Source: DRPN01 sp964599235
GTDB taxonomy: Bacteria; Bacteroidota; Bacteroidia; Bacteroidales; VadinHA17
Assembly: GCA_964599235.1 (NCBI GenBank)
Contig: CAZRDX010000017.1
Location: 108,918 to 172,917, forward strand
Length of the DNA stretch: 64,000 bases
Reading direction: 5' to 3'
The notes beneath the pieces were generated by a model, which was given only the letters and a program-made list of their open reading frames with translations, was not told the origin of the DNA and did not search any database. Made by a program: the position numbers and the translations under genes. Of this stretch, positions 53,602 through 61,400 are shown piece after piece; positions within the stretch are counted from its first letter, which is position 1, and each line of letters starts with the position of its first letter.

Positions 53602-54900
53602 TCATGCTGTCAGGTAAGCAGCTGCCTCCGACGATGCGGCACCGGCCGACATGATCGAATCGGGTATGTCCATCGGTCCTGCCGCGGCCCCCGCCACGAA
53701 AACGCCATCGATGTTGGTAAGTGCCGGTCTCGTGAGTTCCTCTTTTTGCCTTATGAAACGGAATTCGTCCGTTTCGAGCTTTTGCCCGTTGAAGGCGGCG
53801 GTGATCTCGTCGTTGGCCAGTACGCCTACCGACAGGATGACCATATCATGTTCGGCCTCTTTCACCTTACCTGATTCAATATCTTCATACCGCAGGACAA
53901 GGTCGCCGTTCTCTTTTTCCGTGATCCGGGCGATCTTGCCTTTGATGAACTCCACTCCCATTCCTTTGGCCTGCTGATAGAATTCGCAGAAGCCTTTTCC
54001 GAAGGCACGGATGTGAAGGTAATAGATGGTCACGTCGGCCATGGGGAGGGCTCCCAGGATGAGCTGGGCCTGTTTGATGGAGTACATGCAGCACACCTGG
54101 GAACAGATGGGATTACCCACGGTATGGTCGCGTGAGCCTGTACAGAGCACGTAGGCAATGTTGTCGGGCATTTTTCCATCGCCGGGGCGCAGGACGGTGT
54201 TGAAAGGTCTCGTGGGCGCCAGCTGACGTTCCATCTGCATGGAGGTGATCACGTTAGGATAACGACCATAACCGTAGCGCGGGATCCTGAGCGGGTCGAA
54301 AAGGTTGTACCCCGTGGCCAGGATGACCGACCGTACCTGCAAGGATACTTCGACGGGCCGTTGGGTGAAGTCGATGGCCCCGGCAGGACACACCTTTTCA
54401 CACAACCCGCACAACACACAGTGGTCGATGTCGATGGCAGCCACACGGGGATTGGCGATACTGAAAGGGATGAAAACGGCCTTATGCCCCACCAGATCCC
54501 ACTGATAAGGATCACTCACCACGGCGGGACAGACCTTCTCACACTCTTCACACCCCGTGCAGAGGTCTTCGATCACATAGCGGGGTTTGCGCACCACCCG
54601 CACACGGAAATCACGCTCCCCGGCCTTTCTGACCTCCTTTACTTCGCTGTAGGTCCATAAGGTGATGTTGGGGTGACGCGCCACCTCCGATACCTTGGGG
54701 GTGGTGATGCATGCTGCACAGTCGAGAGTGGGAAAGACCTTGCTCAGGTGGATCATTTTTCCCCCGATGGAATAATCCTTCTCGACCATCAGTACGCGGT
54801 ATCCCATGTTGGCCAGGTTGAGGGCCGACTCCTCGCCGGCAATGCCGCCTCCCACCACCAGGACGTCGTAGGTATGATTCTTTATGTTGTTGTCCATCAT
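53602..54900 (-). CDS. QmoA-like HdrA-type FAD/iron-sulfur subunit
   Basis: A 432-residue flavoprotein (an adjacent second ATG at 54897 is equally good). FAD motif VVGGGIAGEESALNLA is near residue 14; TLDCAACITTPKVSEVARH and the cluster motifs CTGCEECEKVCP and CVLCGLCEKVCPAGAI, then VLCTGSRDHTVGNPICSQVCC, follow. Length and order match QmoA of sulfate reducers rather than the longer methanogen HdrA. In Desulfovibrio QmoA contributes FAD to the QmoABC complex that links menaquinol to APS reductase; no AprAB is present here. It starts 3 bp after the mvhD-like stop. Confidence 0.9.
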   Translation of the reverse strand: MMDNNIKNHTYDVLVVGGGIAGEESALNLANMGYRVLMVEKDYSIGGKMIHLSKVFPTLDCAACITTPKVSEVARHPNITLWTYSEVKEVRKAGERDFRVRVVRKPRYVIEDLCTGCEECEKVCPAVVSDPYQWDLVGHKAVFIPFSIANPRVAAIDIDHCVLCGLCEKVCPAGAIDFTQRPVEVSLQVRSVILATGYNLFDPLRIPRYGYGRYPNVITSMQMERQLAPTRPFNTVLRPGDGKMPDNIAYVLCTGSRDHTVGNPICSQVCCMYSIKQAQLILGALPMADVTIYYLHIRAFGKGFCEFYQQAKGMGVEFIKGKIARITEKENGDLVLRYEDIESGKVKEAEHDMVILSVGVLANDEITAAFNGQKLETDEFRFIRQKEELTRPALTNIDGVFVAGAAAGPMDIPDSIMSAGAASSEAAAYLTA

Positions 54901-54903
54901 CGG

Positions 54904-55311
54904 TCAGTTTTCCTTCTGCAAAAGAGCTTCCGTGAATGCTTTCATCTGTTTGACGAAGGGTTCGGAACATACCGAACAGATAGCAGCCATTTTCAGGCGG
55001 GCCGGATCCCAACCTCTTTCCTTCATGAGCTCCTGCGTTTTCTGCACCACATGTGCTGTTTTGTCGGTACATGATTCTCCGTAAGGACAGTCGGTCCCGT
55101 CGGCAGCGATGAAAACGCCGTCAAAGCCCCGGTCAAAAGCATGCATTATCCACCGCGGTTTGATCCCCGACGAGCAGGGCACCGTGATGGTGTACACCGT
55201 CGGCGGATAATGCAGCTTCAGCAATCCCGCCAGGTCGATGGCCGGATCAGAGATCTTCTCCGTGGAGAAGACCAGGATCCTGGGACGTTTTTTCATGGTC
55301 TGTCCGTTCAT
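54904..55311 (-). CDS. MvhD/FrhD-like [2Fe-2S] hydrogenase-delta subunit family protein
   Basis: A 135-residue soluble protein of the MvhD family (an internal ATG gives MKKRPRILVFSTEKI). Five Cys are present: Cys46 (TVPCSSG), Cys75 and Cys81 (DCPYGESC), Cys112 and Cys115 (ICSVC), fitting a [2Fe-2S] site though the spacing differs slightly from methanogen MvhD. In classical QmoB this domain is fused to the C-terminus of the HdrA part; here it is separate. It overlaps tusA by 4 bp, coupling carrier and electron-transfer subunit. Confidence 0.85.
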   Translation of the reverse strand: MNGQTMKKRPRILVFSTEKISDPAIDLAGLLKLHYPPTVYTITVPCSSGIKPRWIMHAFDRGFDGVFIAADGTDCPYGESCTDKTAHVVQKTQELMKERGWDPARLKMAAICSVCSEPFVKQMKAFTEALLQKEN

Positions 55312-55556
55312 TTTCTCATATAAATGCGGAAATAACCCGATTCCTCGACCGTTCCCAGGTATTCATACCCTTTTTTGGCGCACCATTTCGGGATATCCCT
55401 TTTGGTGCCCTCGTCGGAGGAGAGGATCTCCATCACCTGTCCGGGTTCGATCTCACCGATGGCTTTCTTGGCGGCCAGCAGCGGCCCCGGACAGGAGGTG
55501 CCGCGTGCATCCACGGTCTTGTCCACCTTGAGGTTGTTCAGTTCTTCCGTTGTCAT
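55308..55556 (-). CDS. tusA: TusA-family sulfur carrier protein
   Basis: An 82-residue TusA protein. The persulfide-bearing Cys22 is in the CPxP-type motif GTSCPGPLLAAKKA; a second Cys (KWCAKKGYEY, near residue 60) is extra. TusA proteins pass sulfane sulfur between desulfurases, DsrE-type partners and acceptors in tRNA thiolation, molybdopterin formation or sulfur oxidation. Placed between DsrE and Hdr-like subunits it resembles the DsrE-TusA pairs of sHdr sulfur oxidisers. It follows the dsrE-like stop by 21 bp. Confidence 0.93.
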   Translation of the reverse strand: MTTEELNNLKVDKTVDARGTSCPGPLLAAKKAIGEIEPGQVMEILSSDEGTKRDIPKWCAKKGYEYLGTVEESGYFRIYMRK

Positions 55557-55577
55557 GATCTTCTCTTTTTTGAGTGG

Positions 55578-55994
55578 TTAAATGAAAAGATTGATGTCGG
55601 CCTTTTCGGCAGCATCGATGTATTCGCCGATCCCCACGATGTCGTCGGCCAGGTCGATGAAGTCGTCGAGTTTCTCACCTCCCCATACTTTCCCGGCAAA
55701 GCCGCAGATATGTATCCTGATCGTGGTCATCTCTTTGGCCTTGCGGAAGGCTTCGGTCCAGTGGGGTGCCTGAAGCCTTTCCAGAGAGGCAAGGAACTCA
55801 TCCTTCTTGTCGGTCAGTTCAGCCACGCGATCGTTGGTGGCAGCATTCTCCTTCTTGAAAGCGAAGGCTGCCTGCAACAGTACGAAGATGTCCACTTCCA
55901 TGTCCTCGGCAGCTGCACCCCCGAGGATCACTCCGGCAGCCGTGAGCTTGTCCACGCTACCGGAAAACAGAGCGATCGTCATTTTTTTTGCCAT
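55578..55994 (-). CDS. DsrE/DsrF-like (COG2210) sulfur-relay protein
   Basis: A 138-residue protein with the DsrE fold: KKMTIALFSGSVDKLTAAGVILGGAAA at the N-terminus, the long loop and VDIFVLLQAAFAF strand typical of the membrane-associated COG2210 (DsrE2) group. Its only Cys, Cys97 in RIHICGFAGKVWG, lies at the position of the reactive Cys. The ATG at 55994 follows a promoter at 56031-56061; an upstream in-frame start is inside that region. It is the first gene of the operon and probably exchanges persulfide with TusA. Confidence 0.85.
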   Translation of the reverse strand: MAKKMTIALFSGSVDKLTAAGVILGGAAAEDMEVDIFVLLQAAFAFKKENAATNDRVAELTDKKDEFLASLERLQAPHWTEAFRKAKEMTTIRIHICGFAGKVWGGEKLDDFIDLADDIVGIGEYIDAAEKADINLFI

Positions 55995-56030
55995 GATTCC
56001 AGTTTTTAATTTGTTAATTATTTCACATAA

Positions 56031-56061
56031 CAAAAGTATGGGCTCCTTTTGCAAGATGCAA
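56031..56061 (-). promoter_or_regulatory. Promoter of the dsrE-tusA-hdr operon
   Basis: Minus strand -7 TACTTTTG (56038-56031) with a TTG (56061-56059) 20 bp upstream. The leader to the dsrE ATG would be about 30 nt. A CRP-type site lies about 76 bp upstream of the presumed start of transcription. Confidence 0.65.
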
Positions 56062-56092
56062 TGGAGAAGACGTGATGTAGGAAGGATTTCTA

Positions 56093-56108
56093 TGTGATAC
56101 AAATCACA
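56093..56108. promoter_or_regulatory. Perfect CRP/FNR-type binding site
   Basis: TGTGA-TACAAA-TCACA, a perfect TGTGA-N6-TCACA inverted repeat (one more base pair on each side, A/T, also matches), between the divergent CRP-like gene and the dsrE-hdr operon. For the operon it sits near -76, compatible with activation; for the crp gene it overlaps the -33 region, compatible with autorepression. Confidence 0.75.
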
Positions 56109-56116
56109 TTTTGTTG

Positions 56117-56124
56117 TAACTTTG
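56117..56124 (+). promoter_or_regulatory. Bacteroidetes -7 element (crp-like gene), 4 bp before the ATG
   Basis: TAACTTTG matches TAnnTTTG; the ATG begins at 56129. As with truA, transcription probably starts at or next to the start codon (leaderless mRNA). Confidence 0.55.
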
Positions 56125-56128
56125 GATC

Positions 56129-56812
56129 ATGAAGAAAGAAGTGAAGTGCACCGGATGCCGCGTCAAATCTTCAGCGGCCCGTTTCCTTTCTGACGACCAG
56201 ATCGAGGAACTGGGGGAACATTGTGTGGAGGTTCATTTCGAACCGGGAGAGACGCTGTTCAAACAGGATGCCCTTTCCTCGAACATCATCTACCTGAAGG
56301 AAGGTCTTGTAAAGCTGACGATGAAGGGTCCCTACCGGGATCAGATCCTCAAGCTGGTCCGGGCACCTGCCTATCTGGGCATCCCCACCACGGTAGGTGA
56401 CAAGGTGAACCACTATTCCGCCACGGCGCTGAACCGGGTGGCGGCCTGTTTCATCGATCTGAACGTTTTCAGGAAGATGATCTTCGAGAACGGCAATTTT
56501 TCCTGGGAGATCATACTGACCCTGTGTCGTTACGAGCTGCAACAGTTCCATCGCTGCATCAATCTCACGCAGAAGCAGCTGAACGGCAAACTGGCCGGCA
56601 CGCTGCTCGATCTGGCCGGCAACATTTACCAAAGCTCCTCTTTCCATCTCGATCTCTCCCGCAATGAACTGGCGGAGATGCTGGGCACCACACGCGAAAG
56701 CATCAGCCGGGCACTCAACGAATTCGCCGAGGAAGGCATCATCCGTCTGCAGGGAAGGGAGATCTCGATACTGGACGAGGAGCGGCTCCGTGAAATATAT
56801 CGAAGAGGATAA
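56129..56812 (+). CDS. CRP/FNR-family transcription regulator
   Basis: A 227-residue regulator: an N-terminal Cys pair (CTGCRVKSS, Cys7 and Cys10), a cyclic-nucleotide-binding-type beta-roll (FEPGETLFKQDALSSNIIYLKEG), a long dimer helix and a C-terminal winged helix (LSRNELAEMLGTTRESISRALNEFAEEGII) with Arg, Glu and Ser at recognition-helix positions consistent with TGTGA recognition. Further Cys lie at about 32, 110, 136 and 145. Only some are where FNR keeps its [4Fe-4S] ligands, so redox or NO sensing is possible but not shown; HcpR-type regulators are another candidate. It is the likely controller of the divergent operon. Confidence 0.88.
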   Translation: MKKEVKCTGCRVKSSAARFLSDDQIEELGEHCVEVHFEPGETLFKQDALSSNIIYLKEGLVKLTMKGPYRDQILKLVRAPAYLGIPTTVGDKVNHYSATALNRVAACFIDLNVFRKMIFENGNFSWEIILTLCRYELQQFHRCINLTQKQLNGKLAGTLLDLAGNIYQSSSFHLDLSRNELAEMLGTTRESISRALNEFAEEGIIRLQGREISILDEERLREIYRRG

Positions 56813-56834
56813 AAACCATACGGACAGGAACGGC

Positions 56835-57785
56835 TCAAAAATAGAGCCGGAAATTGAGCGCCGTGTTCTTCACCCAGGGGCGCCGGACCTCTATGTTGTC
56901 CAGCTCATACCGGTAGAAAGAGAACTGCAGGCCTACGTCGTAGTCACCCGATCCGGTATATTCGAAACGCAGACCCAGGATATTGGTGTGGTCGAACTCC
57001 ATGAGGGTGTGCTCCGGCATGGAAGAGAAGGTGTATCCCAGGTTGAACCCAAGAGGCACGTGGTATTCGGGCATCAGGTCGATGTCGGCCATCAGGCCGA
57101 AGCTTAGATAGAAATCGTTGGCACCGCGCACGAACGATTCCCCGTACAGCAGATCGGCATCGGCGAGGAACCCCACGGACGCATTGGGACTCCAGGCAGC
57201 CTTCAGCCCCACCCCGCCATTCATCACAGGCACCCGGTCAGATGCCTTGGGGTTGGGTACACTGTCGAGCAGATCGTTGATATAACCCACGATATCGAAA
57301 AAACTGCCCGACATGTTCTGCAGGTTGAGCGTTCCGGAAAGAATAAAACGATCCCTATGACAGAACCTCACCAGCCAGCCGATCTCTCCACCTGACAATG
57401 AATTCAGTCCATCGACCAGTAAAGTGGGCACATCGGTACCCACACGTCCCATCAACTGATAGGAGATGAAAAAGGCGAGCCAGTCGTTGACCCGCTGCCG
57501 GAAATCCAGGCTGGCATTGAAAAAGGTAAGTTCACCCGTGAAGGAAAGGATCTCCTCCTCTCCCACAACAATGCCCGGGAGGGTCATGGTACCGGTGTTG
57601 CCGATACCGATGGATCCGGCCAGGTAACTGACAGTGAACGGACTCTGTTCCACCCCGTCGCCAAAATGAAAAGGATGTCCGTTCAGGACCGGTTTCCTGG
57701 AGGAAGGACAGAGGGTGTCCTCCTGGGCCGCTGCCGGCCCTGCGAAAAAGATCATCACCCATAGTGCCCAGACGACTCTTTTCAT
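56835..57785 (-). CDS. Outer-membrane beta-barrel protein
   Basis: A 316-residue exported protein (signal ALWVMIFFAGPAAAQ). It is built of alternating amphipathic strands (IGLRFEYTGSGDYDVGLQFSFYRYEL, then a C-terminal TALNFRLYF ending in Phe), the mark of an outer-membrane barrel inserted by BamA. No named family recognised; function is unknown. It overlaps the upstream barrel gene by 4 bp, so the two are co-expressed. Its stop lies 22 bp from the stop of the convergent CRP-like gene. Confidence 0.75.
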   Translation of the reverse strand: MKRVVWALWVMIFFAGPAAAQEDTLCPSSRKPVLNGHPFHFGDGVEQSPFTVSYLAGSIGIGNTGTMTLPGIVVGEEEILSFTGELTFFNASLDFRQRVNDWLAFFISYQLMGRVGTDVPTLLVDGLNSLSGGEIGWLVRFCHRDRFILSGTLNLQNMSGSFFDIVGYINDLLDSVPNPKASDRVPVMNGGVGLKAAWSPNASVGFLADADLLYGESFVRGANDFYLSFGLMADIDLMPEYHVPLGFNLGYTFSSMPEHTLMEFDHTNILGLRFEYTGSGDYDVGLQFSFYRYELDNIEVRRPWVKNTALNFRLYF

Positions 57786-58450
57786 CGCCGCTCATTTTTA
57801 TCTCCAAAGAGAGGGATCAGCAAGCCCGCTTCCAGCTGCATGCCGCGGGACCGCACTCTGGGGATCTCCACCGGATCGAGGGTCCCGGCCCGGATCGTGT
57901 TGATCAGAGCCTGGAAATACCGCAACTCGGCAAAAAGAGTGAGCTTGTCCCCCACCAGATGACGGTAACCCACCCCGAAAAGAATGTACACATTGAAGGA
58001 AGTGACATCTTTGCTGATATCGAACTTCTCTCCCGTACCCCCGATCACTTTGTAGTAGGAACGGATGGGTTTGGCCAGTTCGGCCCCTCCCGTGACGTAC
58101 CATTTCTGGCGGTTTGTGATCACCTTCACCATTACCGGGAATGAGAAATAGGAAAGATAGATCTTGGCCGTGTCCACGGGGTCGAGTTTCTTGTCCACCC
58201 GGTAGCTCACTTTCGTACCTTTCCTCGTGAAATAGGGCTGAAAACCGAGCTCCAGCTGGTCGTTCACGACGTACTGGATGAGGATGCCGGCATCGGCATT
58301 GGGTAGATTGAGGAAATAGACATCCTCGGGCGTATCCCCCCTCAGTTTGCTGTTGTTGACACCGGCGTACGCCCCCACCAGCAGCTGGGCCTGCAGGGCC
58401 GGCAGCGGCCCGGCCAGCAGGATCAACAGAAGCATGTTCCTCAGTCTCAT
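57782..58450 (-). CDS. PorT-family outer-membrane beta-barrel protein
   Basis: A 222-residue exported protein (signal LLLILLAGPLPALQAQ). The opening LLVGAYAGVNNSKLRGDTPE and strand pattern (LELGFQPYFTRKGTKVSYRV; FNVYILFGVGYRHLVGDKLTLFAELRY; RGMQLEAGLLIPLF) match the PorT/OMP-b-brl_2 type eight-stranded barrels of Bacteroidetes. PorT itself is a T9SS component, but this family is broad and most members are not. It overlaps the next barrel gene by 4 bp. Confidence 0.82.
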   Translation of the reverse strand: MRLRNMLLLILLAGPLPALQAQLLVGAYAGVNNSKLRGDTPEDVYFLNLPNADAGILIQYVVNDQLELGFQPYFTRKGTKVSYRVDKKLDPVDTAKIYLSYFSFPVMVKVITNRQKWYVTGGAELAKPIRSYYKVIGGTGEKFDISKDVTSFNVYILFGVGYRHLVGDKLTLFAELRYFQALINTIRAGTLDPVEIPRVRSRGMQLEAGLLIPLFGDKNERR

Positions 58451-58497
58451 ACCCGCTTGCGGTTTTCCTAACGAAGATAAGTTATTTCTTCCTTAGT

Positions 58498-61400
58498 TCA
58501 TAGGGAAGTTCCTTTCTTTCCCGGCTCCTCTTTTTTCTTTCTCCCGAAGCCTCCACCGCCGGGTGTCTTGATGACCAGGCGGTCGCCGGCCCTCACGGTA
58601 GTCCCGTCGATGCTGGCCAGGGGTTCGCGGGTGCCGCCGGCACGGATCAGGTACTGCTCACCGGGCTGCCCCTCCTCCCCGCCGGCCATGCCGTAGGGTG
58701 CGACGGTACGGTGCTGGGTGAGGAGCGAGAGTCTCAGTTCCCGAAGGAAGAGGATCTCCCGTACCAGGCCGTCGCCGCCGCGATGACGCCCCTTGCCTCC
58801 CGAGCCCCGCCGAAGTGAAAAACGCTCCAGCCTCACGGGATAGTGGTGTTCCATCACCTCCGGGTCGGTGATGCGCGTGTTGGTCATGTGGTGATGCACA
58901 CCCGACGCCCCGTCGAAGGAGGGTCCGGCGCCGCAACCGCCGCCGATGGTCTCGTAGTAGCTGAAGGTATCATCCCCGAACAGAAGATTGTTCATCGTCC
59001 CCTGGCTGCAGGCCAGGATGCCGAACGGCTTGAGCAGGGTGTCGGTAAGACGCTGGCTCACCTCCACATTGCCGCCTACGATGGCGGGGCACCGTGCCGG
59101 GTCGTCCGGGAAAGACGGGTTGAGCAGTCCCGGCGGCAGGATGATCTCCACGGGCTCGAAGAGGCCGTCGTTGAGGGGCACGGGCTCATCCACCAGCAGA
59201 CGCAGCACATAGATGATCACGCCGTTGACGATGGCCTCGGTGGCGTTGAGGTTGCCGGCATGCACGGTGCCGGTGCCGCTAAAGTCGATGGTGCAGCGGT
59301 CGCCGCGGATGGTGACGGCCGCCCGCAGAGGGGTGCCGTCGTCAAGATGTTCGACGGCCTCATAACGTCCGTCGGGGATATGCCGCAGCGTCTCCCGCAT
59401 CCGGGCGGCGGCATGCTCCCTGACCTTCTGCATGTAATAGCTCACTTTCTCCTTTCCTTCCTGCCGCACCAGGGCGAGGAGGCTCTCCGCCCCGTTCCTG
59501 TTGGCCGCCAGGGCGGCGTTGATGTCGGCCAGGTTGACGTGCAGGGCCCTTGTGGGCCAGGGACCGCCCGTAAGCACTTTCCCGATATCATCCCACCGCA
59601 CCTCGCCTCCACGTACCAGGTACATGGGCGGGATCACCACCCCCTCTTCGGCCAGACGCGTCGCATCCGCCGGCATCGACCCCGGCCGTATCCCCCCTAT
59701 CTCGGCATGATGGGCCCGGTTCACCACATAACCGATCAGCTCATCCCCGTCATGGACAGGCGTGATCAGGGTGACATCCGGCAGATGGGAGCCCCCGTAT
59801 GCGGGATGGTTGGTGATCACCGTATCTCCGGGCCGCATGGGCAGGACCTCCCGCACTTTCCGCACACACACGCCCAGGCTGCCCAGATGGACGGGGATGT
59901 GGGGAGCATTGACCACCAGCCCTCCGTCGGGACCCAGCAGGGCACAGGAGAAATCGAGACGCTCCTTCACGTTCACCGACAGGGCCGTGCGCTGCAACAT
60001 CGATCCCATGTTGCGGGCGATGAAAGTGAAGCGGTTGGTGAAAAGCTCCAGTTCCGTCACCTCGCTGTGCGATCTCTGCCTCTTGTCTGCCTCCCCTCTG
60101 TGATGCACATGTTCCATCACCGCCGTTGCCTGCGCATCCAGGTGCAGCACCCACCCTTCTTCCACCACGGTGGTGCTGTGGGCATCCAGGAAGAGGGCGA
60201 ACCCCTCCAGACGTGCTCCGGGCCGCATTTCCTCCCTGATAAATACCGGCACCTCCCGCCACGCGCCGGAGACATACGCCCGGATATGATGATGAGGGGC
60301 AGGAGCGTAGGGCTCAGGCTCTTCTTTTTTCCCTGGGACAGAAGAGGTCTCCGTGACGGCGATGACCCTCAGCGACTCTACCTCGATCTCCCCCTGCTCG
60401 TTCACATGGCCGAAGATCCGGCGGTACTCTTCCAGGAAAGCTGCTTCGGGGTCCGTTCCTTCCTGCCAGGGGATCTCCAGCGAGGACTCCTGGCCCTGGT
60501 AACGCATGAAGAGAAGACGTTCCCTGATCGTCATCTCCTCTTCCGCCACCCCTTCTTTTCTGAGCTCCTGCAGGGCTTTTTTCTCCGTGGCGGAGAAGAG
60601 GCGGGGTAGTTCTTTTCTGCATTGTCCGAGAGGACTGAGCACCTGCTGTTCGGCGAACCTTTCCAGGGCGGCGTGACCGATGCCGTAGGCGCTGAGGAGG
60701 CCGGCGTCTTCGGGAATGAGGATGCGCCGTATCCCCAGGAGGGCGGCCACGCCGGCGGCGTGCATCCCCCCTGCCCCTCCGAAGGCCAGCAGGTCGTACG
60801 AGGCCGGGGCATAGCCCCGCGCCACGGAGATCTTACGTATGGCGCCGGCCATGATCTCGTTGGCGATGTCGAGGAAACCGGTGAGCAGCTCTTCGGACGC
60901 GGGGATCTTGCCGGCACGATCGCCTATGGCTGTGCGCAGCTCTTCCAGGCGGCGGCGGGCCGCCTCCGGGACGACGGGTATGCCGAAGGCGGCGGGGTCG
61001 AGACGTCCCAGCAGCAGGTTGACGTCGGTGAGGGTCAGAGGGCCGCCGGCGCCGTAGCAGGCCGGTCCCGGCGCGGCGCCGGCACTGGCGGGCCCCACAC
61101 GCAGACGGTGGCCGTCGTACCAGCACACCGAGCCGCCGCCGGCAGCCACGGTCTCGATGGTGAGCGCCGGCGCCAGGACATGCACACCCCCTATCTCCAG
61201 CTCATAGCGGTAATCGTAGCGCCCGTGGTAGCGGGAGACGTCGGTGCTGGTGCCTCCCATGTCGAAGGTGATGAGGTGTTCGCTTCCCGAGGCTTCTCCT
61301 TTCAGGGCGGCGCCCACCACGCCGCCGGCGGGGCCGCTGAGGAGACTGTCGCGCGGCCGGTAGTCCCCGGCACGCACCAGCCCCCCGGCACTGGTCATCA

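Noticed and set aside
50053..55994. Complete sulfate-reduction or methanogen-type HdrABC-Mvh locus
   Set aside because: No HdrB with CCG motifs, hydrogenase large or small subunits, AprAB, Sat or DsrAB are present in the window.
58843..60609. Long plus-strand open frames opposite the 5-oxoprolinase gene (also 60622-62313)
   Set aside because: They encode no recognisable domain, are His/Gly/Gln-rich antisense products of a GC-rich gene, and the minus-strand enzyme is unmistakable.
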